NCBI GenBank assembly: GCA_009992235.1
Contig: JAACVZ010000002.1
Span: 85,617-149,616, forward strand
Direction of reading: 5' to 3'
Length of the DNA stretch: 64,000 nt
Source: Candidatus Saccharimonadota bacterium
Lineage (GTDB): Bacteria > Patescibacteriota > Saccharimonadia > Saccharimonadales > Saccharimonadaceae
Shown piece after piece: positions 8,879 to 16,285 of this stretch; position 1 is the first letter of the stretch, and the number at the start of each line of letters is the position of its first letter. The position numbers were made by a program, and so were the translations under genes. The notes under the pieces were generated by a model. The model had not been told where the DNA came from. It searched no databases and saw only the letters and a program-made list of their open reading frames with translations.

Positions 8879-8902
8879 AAAAAAGTCCCCGGTAAAGGGA
8901 CC
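8879..8902 (-). terminator. Intrinsic terminator downstream of two tRNA genes
   Basis: On the minus strand, GTCCC and GGGAC (8897-8901 and 8885-8889) form a 5-bp stem with a 7-nt loop and run into six T residues (8884-8879). It lies directly 3' of tRNA-Lys and would end a tRNA-Arg/tRNA-Lys transcript. Confidence 0.65.
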
Positions 8903-8914
8903 GTATAAATACAT

Positions 8915-8991
8915 TGGAGGGTCAGGAGGGACTTGAACCCTCGACATTCTGCTTAAGAGGCAGACGCTCTAACCAGCTGAGCTACTGACCC
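8915..8991 (-). tRNA. tRNA-Lys (CTT)
   Basis: Minus-strand cloverleaf: acceptor GGGTCAG/CTGACCC, D-arm GCTC/GAGC, anticodon stem TCTGC/GCAGA around loop CTCTTAA (anticodon CTT), T-loop TTCAAGT. CCA is encoded. The discriminator base is T, unusual for tRNA-Lys. Confidence 0.95.
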
Positions 8992-9003
8992 ACATGATAC
9001 GCG

Positions 9004-9080
9004 TGGTACACCCGGTAGGATTCGAACCTACGACCCTCTGTTCCGAAGACAGATGCTCTAATCCACTGAGCTACGGGTGC
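9004..9080 (-). tRNA. tRNA-Arg (TCG)
   Basis: Minus-strand cloverleaf: acceptor GCACCCG/CGGGTGT, anticodon stem TCTGT/ACAGA around CTTCGGA (anticodon TCG), T-arm with TTCGAAT, encoded CCA. It lies just upstream of tRNA-Lys and probably shares its transcript. Confidence 0.95.
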
Positions 9081-9163
9081 TCGATTCGTATGGAAAGTAC
9101 AGAGGTGATTGTACCACAGGTTCGCCTCCTTGACCATACCCGTAGTGTATACTAAGTACACAT

Positions 9164-10186
9164 ATGGACATTCGCACCAATATTCCACTACGAGCCCACA
9201 CTACCATGAAACTTGGCGGGCCGGCTCGTTTTTTTGTCGACATCCACCAAAAAGACGAATTACCTGGACTGTTTGAGCGCGCCGCCAAACAATCTCTGCC
9301 CGTATACATACTGGGTGGTGGCAGTAATCTCATTGTTAAAGATGAAGGCTTCCAGGGTATTATTGCTCACATGAAAATTCCCGGGTTCGAAATAGTAGCC
9401 GAAGATGCGGGTTCGAAAACGATTCACATTGGTGCCGGTGAAAACTGGGACGATGTTGTCAAAAGGTCGGTCGATCTAGGACTAAGTGGCATCGAAGCGA
9501 TGTCTGGCATCCCGGGAAGTACCGGGGCGACGCCGGTCCAGAACGTTGGTGCCTACGGTCAGGAAATTGCCGACACCCTCGTATCTCTCGAGGCATTCGA
9601 CACGAAAACCGGTGGCTTCGTCACACTTTCCCGCAATGACTGTAACTTTTCGTACCGACAAAGTATTTTCAGGGGCGACGCCAGTGGCCGGTATGTAATT
9701 ACATCAACAACCCTGCGTCTTTCAAAAAACCAGCCCGCGCCACCCTTCTACGCTAGTCTTCAAGCGTACCTAGACGAACACACTATTTCACTCTACACGG
9801 TCGAAACAATCCGCGAAGCAGTACTAGCTATTCGAGCCGAGAAGCTCCCGAGTGTTAACGACAAGCCAAGCGCCGGGTCGTTCTTCAAGAACGCCCTTGT
9901 CGAGGAGTGGCTATATAACGACCTTTTGAAACAACATCCCGATATGCCAGGATTCGCCATGGGTAACGGAACCTGGAAAATACCTAGCGGTTGGCTAATT
10001 GAACATGCCGGCCTCAAAGGTAAATTACTACACGGCATTCGTGTCTATGATAAAAATGCGCTCGTCTTGGTGAACGAATCAGCGTCCACCTACCAAGACC
10101 TCGCAAATGCCCGCGATGAAATTACGCGCACCGTCCAAACCGCCTTCCGGATTCAACTTGAACAAGAGCCCCTAGAACTAGCCTAG
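9164..10186 (+). CDS. murB: UDP-N-acetylenolpyruvoylglucosamine reductase
   Basis: MurB reduces UDP-GlcNAc-enolpyruvate to UDP-MurNAc with NADPH and FAD in cytosolic peptidoglycan synthesis. 340 residues: FAD-binding motifs near the N-terminus (THTTMKLGGPARF-type start, LGGGSNLIV), the GIPGSTGATPVQNVGAYG signature, FSYRQSIF with the conserved Arg, and SAGSFFKN containing the proton-donor serine. The ending LEQEPLEL carries the conserved C-terminal glutamate. TATACT lies 10 nt before the ATG and there is no ribosome binding site. MurA is encoded 2.4 kb downstream on the same strand, but the two are not in one operon. Confidence 0.97.
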   Translation: MDIRTNIPLRAHTTMKLGGPARFFVDIHQKDELPGLFERAAKQSLPVYILGGGSNLIVKDEGFQGIIAHMKIPGFEIVAEDAGSKTIHIGAGENWDDVVKRSVDLGLSGIEAMSGIPGSTGATPVQNVGAYGQEIADTLVSLEAFDTKTGGFVTLSRNDCNFSYRQSIFRGDASGRYVITSTTLRLSKNQPAPPFYASLQAYLDEHTISLYTVETIREAVLAIRAEKLPSVNDKPSAGSFFKNALVEEWLYNDLLKQHPDMPGFAMGNGTWKIPSGWLIEHAGLKGKLLHGIRVYDKNALVLVNESASTYQDLANARDEITRTVQTAFRIQLEQEPLELA

Positions 10187-10194
10187 CTACCCGC

Positions 10195-10710
10195 CTATTG
10201 AGTCCGGCTCGATACCTTATACACGGCGTCATCCGTCTCGAGACGATAGAAAATATTGAAACGACGACATTCTAGCCCTTCCTCGCACAACACCCACCCA
10301 GAACCATTCCAGGCTAACGGTTGGTAGACATACTCGCTAACAGTTGGAGAAGGCGTAACGCCTCCGACCGTCTCGATAGCATTGGTGGCCGATATAAATG
10401 TATCTAGTGGCCCGCCCGCCCCTGGAGCAGTAATAGAGTCGAGGTCGACGTCACGAAGAGCCGACTTCATGCTGGCCACGTCTGTCGTAAGTGCAGTGCT
10501 CGGATAGCTACCGTTTGCTGCCGTTTCATCAAACCCACTGGCATAGTACGTTTCAAGGTGTACCGCTGCTGTTTCGACGTCACTTTTTCGCTCGGAATCG
10601 CGAGCGTTGACCTGGGAAGATGTTAAATTGACAAACGCTAGAATCAGCAATATACCGATAATAGTCACCGTCACAACAATCTCTACTAGAGTAAACCCTT
10701 TACGCATCAT
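10195..10710 (-). CDS. Type IV prepilin-like protein
   Basis: About 171 residues from the ATG at 10710; a longer frame opens at 10749, but the leader MMRKGFTLVEIVVTVTIIGI supports the inner start, and TATTCT lies 6 nt before it. After cleavage at G/F the mature N-terminal helix carries Glu at +5. The NARDSERKSDVETAAVHLETYYAS segment is typical of pseudopilins of Gram-positive/CPR type. Three cysteines near the C-terminus (VLCEEGLECRR) could form a disulfide. It is divergent from the main pilin gene at 10802, separated by about 90 nt. Confidence 0.85.
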   Translation of the reverse strand: MMRKGFTLVEIVVTVTIIGILLILAFVNLTSSQVNARDSERKSDVETAAVHLETYYASGFDETAANGSYPSTALTTDVASMKSALRDVDLDSITAPGAGGPLDTFISATNAIETVGGVTPSPTVSEYVYQPLAWNGSGWVLCEEGLECRRFNIFYRLETDDAVYKVSSRTQ

Positions 10711-10801
10711 CCACTTAGAATACAATAAAACGCTTGCGTTTATAAGCACCGATTGGTACGATTAGTGCATAAGTTAGTATTAATTAGGGGGCAACTCACT
10801 C

Positions 10802-11260
10802 ATGAGTCTCAATATCAACAAGGCACAACAGAGCGGTTTTACCATCGTTGAACTTCTCATCGTTGTTGTCGTCATCGCAATTCTCGCGGCAATAACCATC
10901 GTGTCCTACACGGGCATAACGCAACAAGCAAACACAGCAGCAGCACAGTCAAACGCAACAACAGTCCTTAAAAAGGCCGAGCTGTACGCTAACGATGAAG
11001 GTAACACGGGTTACCCAACAACCCTTGCCGCCCTCACTAGTGCAGCATCGTCTAAGGTGTACGCTCTTCCAGCTGGTAGTGCGACACTCGTAGCATCTGA
11101 AGCCGCCCTTGAAGCCGCACCAACCACAAAAAGTATCGTATTCGAAACCTGTGGCTCTGGCGCAGGCATAATCCTTACCTACTGGAACTATTCAACTCCA
11201 GATGTCGCTACGGTAACCGCTGGTGACGTATCAGGAACATGTACAGTCGCCGCTACCTAA
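10802..11260 (+). CDS. Major type IV pilin (PilA-like)
   Basis: 152 residues. The prepilin leader QQSGFTIVELLIVVVVIAIL has the G/F cleavage site and Glu at +5; the mature protein is ~139 residues with an Ala/Thr-rich globular domain and a cysteine pair (FETCGSG, GTCTVAAT) placed like the D-loop disulfide of type IVa pilins. The Shine-Dalgarno-like AGGGGG lies ~10 nt before the ATG. A strong terminator follows. Small size, simple architecture and its own terminator suggest the main structural pilin, while the other prepilins in the window look like minor pilins; this ranking is inference. Confidence 0.85.
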   Translation: MSLNINKAQQSGFTIVELLIVVVVIAILAAITIVSYTGITQQANTAAAQSNATTVLKKAELYANDEGNTGYPTTLAALTSAASSKVYALPAGSATLVASEAALEAAPTTKSIVFETCGSGAGIILTYWNYSTPDVATVTAGDVSGTCTVAAT

Positions 11261-11277
11261 AGTAGCTTAGCGACATA

Positions 11278-11309
11278 GAAAAACCTCCGCTTGAAGGCGG
11301 AGGTTTTTC
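11278..11309 (+). terminator. Bidirectional intrinsic terminator between pilin gene and glyA
   Basis: CCTCCGC (11284-11290) pairs with GCGGAGG (11297-11303) around a 6-nt loop, flanked by A-run and T-run, so it can serve the pilin gene on + and glyA on -. Confidence 0.9.
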
Positions 11310-11323
11310 TATTCAGTACATCT

Positions 11324-12544
11324 CTAGCGTGAAATGATGTCTATAATACGCTTCGCGAGTTCATGCATATCGGCCTCGTTCATTCCTTTGGTGGTCACCG
11401 CCGGTGTACCGAGGCGAATACCACTTGGGCGGTAAGCAGGTAATGCATCATCAGGAATAACATTAGCGTTCACGATGATTCCTTCTACCTCAAGCCGCTC
11501 CTGTGCCTCTCGGCCATCAATACCAAAACTGCCGTAAGTATCGGCGAGCATCAGATGGTTGCTTGTACCACCGGTGATTAGCCGCAAGCCTCCCTCTTGA
11601 AGCCCTTCAGCCAACGCCTGTGCGTTGGAAACCACTTGACGCGCGTAGTCAGCGAACTCGGGTTGCATGGCCTCACGGAAGGCAACCGCCTTCGCAGCGA
11701 TAGTATGCATGTGTGGTCCGCCCTGCATACCAGGGAAAACAGCTCTATCGATAAGCGTCGGAATATTCTCGCGCGTCTTCTCGGGAGCTTTTAGCGGATT
11801 GCCCACTACTCCCATGGAAAGAATAAGGCCGCCACGAGGACCGCGGAGTGTCTTGTGTGTGGTTGTGGTCATAACATGAAAACCGTAGTCGAGCGGGTTC
11901 TTAGCAACGCCACCAGCAATGAGGCCGGCAATATGTGACATATCTGCCATAAGTAACGCGCCAACTTCTTGGCCGATGGCAACAAACTTCTCGTAATCGA
12001 GCTCGCGCGGGTAGGCGCTAAATCCAGCTAGAATTATCTTCGGCTTATGTTCAAGAGCAAGCCGTCGAAGCTCCTCGTAGTCAATCTCACCCGTAGAAAC
12101 ATCTTTCATGCCATAACGAACAAAATTATATAGCTTCGCGCTACGGGTCACTGGCGCGCCATGGGTAAGGTGACCACCGTGGCTAAGGTCCATAGCCAGT
12201 ACCGTATCACCCGGCTCCAGCCAAGCGCTATAAACCGCCTCATTGGCCGGCGCACCCGAGTGTGGCTGAACATTGGCGTGGTCTGCACGGAAAAGCTCCT
12301 TGGCACGATCGATAGCGAGCTGCTCGATTTTATCGGTAAACTCCTGGCCACCGTAGTAGCGACGACCCGGGTAGCCTTCGGCGTATTTGTTCGTCAACAC
12401 GCTTCCAAGCGCCGCTCGAACATCGTCGCTAACGTAGTTTTCACTTGGAATAAGCTCAATGACATCGGCCTGGCGGGTCTCTTCACCAGAAATAATTGCC
12501 TGAACGGCGTCATCATGAAGTACACGGGGAGTTTTACGGATCAT
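11324..12544 (-). CDS. glyA: Serine hydroxymethyltransferase
   Basis: GlyA converts serine and THF to glycine and methylene-THF, feeding FolD. From the ATG at 12544 the protein is 406 residues, typical for the family. ELIPSENYVS near the N-terminus, NVQPHSGAPANEAVY, DMSHIAGLIAGG and the PLP lysine in TTTTHKTLRGPRGG are all present. The open frame extends to 12655, but those 37 codons cover the promoter: TGGTATAAT ends 6 nt before the 12544 ATG, so the message is probably leaderless. Its promoter is back-to-back with that of HTH-murA, only 54 nt separating the two start codons. Confidence 0.97.
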   Translation of the reverse strand: MIRKTPRVLHDDAVQAIISGEETRQADVIELIPSENYVSDDVRAALGSVLTNKYAEGYPGRRYYGGQEFTDKIEQLAIDRAKELFRADHANVQPHSGAPANEAVYSAWLEPGDTVLAMDLSHGGHLTHGAPVTRSAKLYNFVRYGMKDVSTGEIDYEELRRLALEHKPKIILAGFSAYPRELDYEKFVAIGQEVGALLMADMSHIAGLIAGGVAKNPLDYGFHVMTTTTHKTLRGPRGGLILSMGVVGNPLKAPEKTRENIPTLIDRAVFPGMQGGPHMHTIAAKAVAFREAMQPEFADYARQVVSNAQALAEGLQEGGLRLITGGTSNHLMLADTYGSFGIDGREAQERLEVEGIIVNANVIPDDALPAYRPSGIRLGTPAVTTKGMNEADMHELAKRIIDIISR

Positions 12545-12598
12545 TCCCCCATTATACCAGTCTTGCGCATATACCGTATGTGATATATTATAGTTCTT

Positions 12599-14131
12599 AT
12601 GGATACGAAAACTTACGCCGACAAAATTGGTACATTGATTCAAGAAACTCGACAATCAAGAGGTATGACTCAGGCAGAGCTCGCTAAAGCGCTTGGAACA
12701 AGCCAAAGCGCAATCAACCGCATTGAAAAAGGTGGACAAAATATCAGCCTTGATATGCTCGCACGCATCAGCGATGTTCTTTCCCGACAAATTGTCACCC
12801 TCAACCAAGTTGGTACGGTCAACTTCCGCGTCGAGGGTGGTCGCAAGCTTTCTGGAAGCATTACCACACGCACCAGTAAAAATGCCGCCGTGTCGCTTCT
12901 GTGTGCATCGCTTCTTAACCGTGGCACCACTACCTTTCGTCGCGTCGCGCGCATTGAAGAGGTGAATCGCCTGCTTGAAGTGCTCAACAGCATCGGTGTA
13001 AAGACTCGCTGGTTTGGCGATAACGATCTTGAAATCACCCCTCCCGCGAAACTTGACCTTGCTAACATGGATATTGAAGCAGCCCGCAAAACACGAAGCA
13101 TCATTATGTTCCTCGGTCCTCTCATGCACCGTCACGACACATTTGAGCTTCCGTACGCTGGTGGCTGTAGCCTCGGTGAACGCACCGTCGAACCCCACCT
13201 CAGCGGTCTTGTGCCGTTCGGCTTAACTGTCGATACCGTCACGGGTCACTATAGCGCCGTCTCAAAGCCAAAAACACCCGAAAAAGCGATTGTCCTGTCT
13301 GAACGCGGCGACACTGTAACCGAAAACATCATTATGGCGGCAGCACGAACCGATGGCGTCACAACCATCCGAAACGCCAGCCCGAACTACATGGTTCAAG
13401 ACCTTTGCTTCTTCCTTGAAGAGCTTGGTGTAAAAATTGACGGCGTCGGCACGACGACCCTAGTAATCCATGGAGTCAAAGACATTCATAAAAATGTTGA
13501 GTATTTTCCGTCTGAAGACCCTATTGAAGCCATGAGCTTCTTAGCGGCAGCCATCGTCACAAAGTCTGAAATAACCATTCGGCGCGCACCAATTGAGTTT
13601 CTCGAAATCGAACTAAAATTCCTTGAAAACATGGGCTTCAAATATGAGCTATCCGATGAATACGTTGCCGCCAACGGGCACACCCGCCTAACCGACATTA
13701 CAACAAAGCACGGTGACCTTGTTGCACCCGTCGATAAAATACACCCGCTCCCCTTCCCTGGTATCAACATCGATAACCTCCCATTCTTTGCTATCATTGC
13801 CGCTTCGGCCAAAGGACGCACACTTATTCACGACTGGGCATATGAGAATCGAGCAATCTACCTAATGGAGCTGTCTAAACTAAATGCGCAGGTTGAGCTT
13901 CTCGACCCGCACCGCCTCTACGTTACCGGTGAAACCAAATGGAAAGCGGCCGAAGTCATTGCTCCGCCCGCTCTGCGTCCTGCAGTCGTAATTCTTCTTG
14001 CCATGCTTGCCGCGCCCGGCGTCTCAACACTGCGAAATGTCTACTCCATCAATCGTGGCTATGAAGATATCGCCGAACGACTGAGTTCACTTGGCGCAAA
14101 AGTCACTACCATGCGCGATATTACTGAATAG
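12599..14131 (+). CDS. murA: UDP-GlcNAc 1-carboxyvinyltransferase with N-terminal HTH domain
   Basis: MurA adds enolpyruvate to UDP-GlcNAc, the first committed step of peptidoglycan synthesis. 510 residues against ~420 for a usual MurA: residues 1-65 are an XRE/Cro-type helix-turn-helix (MTQAELAKALGTSQSAINRIEKG), and residues ~70-510 form the two-lobed EPT fold. Catalytic residues are kept: Lys94-Asn95 (TSKNAA), Cys190 in AGGCSLGER (the fosfomycin-target cysteine) and the Asp in FPGINIDNLP. TATTAT lies 7 nt before the ATG, with no ribosome binding site. The fused HTH may allow DNA binding or autoregulation; whether it does is not known. Confidence 0.92.
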   Translation: MDTKTYADKIGTLIQETRQSRGMTQAELAKALGTSQSAINRIEKGGQNISLDMLARISDVLSRQIVTLNQVGTVNFRVEGGRKLSGSITTRTSKNAAVSLLCASLLNRGTTTFRRVARIEEVNRLLEVLNSIGVKTRWFGDNDLEITPPAKLDLANMDIEAARKTRSIIMFLGPLMHRHDTFELPYAGGCSLGERTVEPHLSGLVPFGLTVDTVTGHYSAVSKPKTPEKAIVLSERGDTVTENIIMAAARTDGVTTIRNASPNYMVQDLCFFLEELGVKIDGVGTTTLVIHGVKDIHKNVEYFPSEDPIEAMSFLAAAIVTKSEITIRRAPIEFLEIELKFLENMGFKYELSDEYVAANGHTRLTDITTKHGDLVAPVDKIHPLPFPGINIDNLPFFAIIAASAKGRTLIHDWAYENRAIYLMELSKLNAQVELLDPHRLYVTGETKWKAAEVIAPPALRPAVVILLAMLAAPGVSTLRNVYSINRGYEDIAERLSSLGAKVTTMRDITE

Positions 14132-14156
14132 CGGTTTACGCCCTGCTTAATAGTGA

Positions 14157-14552
14157 CTACACTTCTTGGTGCGGTCGTGTCAGCGTGATAAGCTTTGCAA
14201 CACCGAATATAATAAGTCCATAAACAACAATTGCGACCAATGCCGCTGCATCAAAATGAGACTGGCCAATAGTAGGTTCGCCGAATATTCCAAAGAATGG
14301 AGCCACAAATACACCGCTTAACCCATAAATGAAGCTAACGAAGCCACTTCCTTCGTTCGCGCCTAATAGCTGTAGCAAGAAGCGCGTGGCAAGTAGCGCG
14401 ATAATAACTCCGCCAATATAATAAACGATACGCTGGGCAATCACGACCCCAGATGTAGTGCTTTTATTTTCAACGCTTTGACGTTGGACTGTCGTATTAC
14501 CGACCCGTTCATTTGACTTACGAACTTCTGTGGTCTGACGATCTTCTTCCAT
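14157..14552 (-). CDS. YggT-like membrane protein
   Basis: 131 residues. A charged cytosolic N-terminus (~45 residues) is followed by three hydrophobic segments: ~42-65, ~75-97 and ~104-125. The arrangement IVYYIGGVIIALLATRFLLQLLGA resembles YggT/CcmI-like small membrane proteins and the DUF of YggT family found near division or cell-wall genes. An AGGAGA site lies 7 nt upstream of the ATG. Function is not known; it is convergent with HTH-murA. Confidence 0.6.
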   Translation of the reverse strand: MEEDRQTTEVRKSNERVGNTTVQRQSVENKSTTSGVVIAQRIVYYIGGVIIALLATRFLLQLLGANEGSGFVSFIYGLSGVFVAPFFGIFGEPTIGQSHFDAAALVAIVVYGLIIFGVAKLITLTRPHQEV

Positions 14553-14610
14553 ATGAGTCTCCTGTTAAGCGTTAGTGGTATAACTATAGCACTAAAAACT
14601 CATTCGTGTT

Positions 14611-14686
14611 TGGTACCCCGGGTTGGAATCGAACCAACGACCTTAGGCTTAGAAGTCCTCTGCTCTATCCACTGAGCTACCGGGGC
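14611..14686 (-). tRNA. tRNA-Arg (TCT)
   Basis: Minus-strand cloverleaf: acceptor GCCCCGG/CCGGGGT, D-arm GCTC/GAGC, anticodon loop CTTCTAA (anticodon TCT), T-arm GTTGG/CCAAC with TTCGATT, encoded CCA. The anticodon stem GAGGA/GCCTA has purine-purine oppositions at 27-43 and 31-39. Confidence 0.9.
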
Positions 14687-14761
14687 AAAATGTACGAGGT
14701 ACATCTGTCATTATAGCAAACAGACGCGCTATAATAGAAAGAGTAACCAGGAGAACATACT

Positions 14762-15172
14762 ATGCAAGATCACGGAGCCAACCCTTACGTAGTCAATATT
14801 GAAGAACTAACTCTCGCAAACGAGAACTTTCGTACCACGGCCTGGACGGGCGCAAACTTACAAATGACACTTATGACCATCCAGCCGAGTGATGATATTG
14901 GCCTCGAGGTGCACGAAGACCACGACCAATTCCTCCGCATTGAACAAGGAAATGCTCGAGTCGAGATGGGCCCAACCGAAACCGAGCTCGAAACTTGGAC
15001 CGCTGAGGACGATTTTGCTATCTTCGTCCCTGCTGGTGCATGGCATAACGTCATTAACACCGGCGAAGAAGCGTTAAAGCTTTACTCTATCTACTCTCCG
15101 CCAGAACATGCTCACGGCACCATTCACGAAACCAAAGCTGACGCTGAAGCCGCTGAACACAGCTTGGAATAA
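14762..15172 (+). CDS. Cupin-domain protein
   Basis: 136 residues forming a single cupin beta-barrel. Motif 1 is LEVHEDHDQFLRIEQG (HxDHDQ with Glu in place of some usual residues) and motif 2 is FVPAGAWHNVINTG; the His and Glu residues expected to bind a metal are present. Proteins with this layout (often annotated as cupin mannose-6-phosphate isomerase-like) are of unknown substrate. TATAAT at about -30 and a good AGGAGA site 8 nt before the ATG mark the start, so this gene has a normal leader. It is followed by a DUF1003 gene. Confidence 0.85.
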   Translation: MQDHGANPYVVNIEELTLANENFRTTAWTGANLQMTLMTIQPSDDIGLEVHEDHDQFLRIEQGNARVEMGPTETELETWTAEDDFAIFVPAGAWHNVINTGEEALKLYSIYSPPEHAHGTIHETKADAEAAEHSLE

Positions 15173-15198
15173 GCTTACTTCTGTGCTATAAATTGGTT

Positions 15199-15732
15199 AT
15201 GCCTAATACAGTTAAACCGTCCAGTACCGTTGAAGAAATCCACGCAGAAAAAGCCCGTCACCATCGCCTCGTTGTTCAAAGCTACCGAGCAAAAGCCGAC
15301 GCAAAAAGAACACTGTCCGATAAGTTTGCCGATAAACTAACCTCTCGCTTTGGGTCGGTTATATTCCTCAGTCTTAACGCAATTTGGTTTATCGTTTGGG
15401 TTGTCTTCAATACTGGCCTCGTTCCAGGTATTGAGCCTTTTGATCCTTTCCCATTCGGACTTCTTACGATGATCGTATCGCTTGAAGCAATTTTCCTCGC
15501 CATTATCGTACTTATCTCACAGAACCGGGCCGCTAAGGTCGCTGAACTGCGCGAGGAGATTGACCTACAAATAAACTCAATAGCAGAGACGGAAATCTCA
15601 AAGGCCATCGTGCTTCTTGAGTTACTGCTCGATAAAAGTGGCATACAAATCGACGACCCAGATATTGCAGATATGGTGCGGCCTATTCGAAGCGCCGATA
15701 TTGAACGTGCTCTCGAAAAGCAGCTTAAATAA
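15199..15732 (+). CDS. DUF1003 membrane protein
   Basis: 177 residues from the ATG at 15199 (a TTG at 15193 is in frame but lies inside the promoter spacing: TATAAA ends 6 nt before 15199). Two membrane segments, ~residues 50-70 and ~86-108, flank the family motif GLVPGIEPFDPFPFGLLT; the following SQNRAAKVAELREEIDLQIN is the conserved DUF1003 cytosolic helix. The C-terminal ~50 residues look helical. The family is widespread and its function is unknown. Confidence 0.88.
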   Translation: MPNTVKPSSTVEEIHAEKARHHRLVVQSYRAKADAKRTLSDKFADKLTSRFGSVIFLSLNAIWFIVWVVFNTGLVPGIEPFDPFPFGLLTMIVSLEAIFLAIIVLISQNRAAKVAELREEIDLQINSIAETEISKAIVLLELLLDKSGIQIDDPDIADMVRPIRSADIERALEKQLK

Positions 15733-15736
15733 CGAA

Positions 15737-16048
15737 CTATTCGGTTGACTCTAAAAAGATTCTATCTTCAAACCCGCCTCGCCTGACGGCCTTCTCTTGG
15801 CGAGCTTGTTCAATTTGTTCCGGCGTGTAGCCCTGATGTTTTGCAATTGCATAAAGAACCTCTAGCTTGTCTGCCAGCTCATCTATGTTTGTGTCTTCGG
15901 CGAGCTCAAGCCCTTCCTCGACATCTTTATCAAGTAACGCCTGGAGGTATTCTGCATCATTCTTAAGAATTCGATAATGAGGAGTCTCACCGTTAGCCCT
16001 AACAATTTCTAGGATCTTATCTCGAACAAGCTTGTTGAATGTTTTCAT
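15737..16048 (-). CDS. MazG / PRA-PH-like nucleotide pyrophosphohydrolase
   Basis: 103 residues, all-alpha. MKTFNKLVRDKILEI opens as in the phosphoribosyl-ATP pyrophosphohydrolase-like house-cleaning family. The acidic EEGLELAEDTNIDELADKLEVLYAI matches the metal-binding ExxE..ExxD pattern of MazG-type enzymes. There are no other histidine genes nearby, so hydrolysis of damaged or non-canonical nucleotides is more likely than a histidine-pathway role. It is convergent with the DUF1003 gene (4 nt apart). Confidence 0.82.
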   Translation of the reverse strand: MKTFNKLVRDKILEIVRANGETPHYRILKNDAEYLQALLDKDVEEGLELAEDTNIDELADKLEVLYAIAKHQGYTPEQIEQARQEKAVRRGGFEDRIFLESTE

Positions 16049-16055
16049 AAATTCT

Positions 16056-16130
16056 TGGTGCGGGCGGAGAGAATCGAACTCTCATCGTTTGCTTGGAAGG
16101 CAGACATATTAGCCATTATACGACGCCCGC
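16056..16130 (-). tRNA. tRNA-Gly (TCC)
   Basis: Minus-strand cloverleaf: acceptor GCGGGCG/CGCCCGC, anticodon loop CTTCCAA (anticodon TCC), T-arm GAGAG/CTCTC with TTCGATT, encoded CCA. One C-A opposition occurs in the anticodon stem (TCTGC/GCAAA). Confidence 0.93.
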
Positions 16131-16200
16131 GACTAGATTATTATAGCATATTCTCTTCTGCGTGCTAATCTGTTAAAATAGCATAGTAGCAGATGAATAT

Positions 16201-16278
16201 GGCGAATGTAGCTCATCTGGTTAGAGCGCCGGTTTGTGGTACCGGAGGTAGAGGGTTCAATCCCCTTCATTCGCCCCA
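16201..16278 (+). tRNA. tRNA-His (GTG)
   Basis: Plus-strand cloverleaf with the extra G at -1 opposite C73 that marks tRNA-His, acceptor GCGAATG/CATTCGC, anticodon stem CCGGT/ACCGG around TTGTGGT (anticodon GTG), T-loop TTCAATC, encoded CCA. Confidence 0.96.
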
Positions 16279-16285
16279 AATAACC

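Noticed and set aside
12656..13198. 180-codon open frame on the - strand
   Set aside because: Antisense to the HTH-murA gene, which is complete and has catalytic residues.
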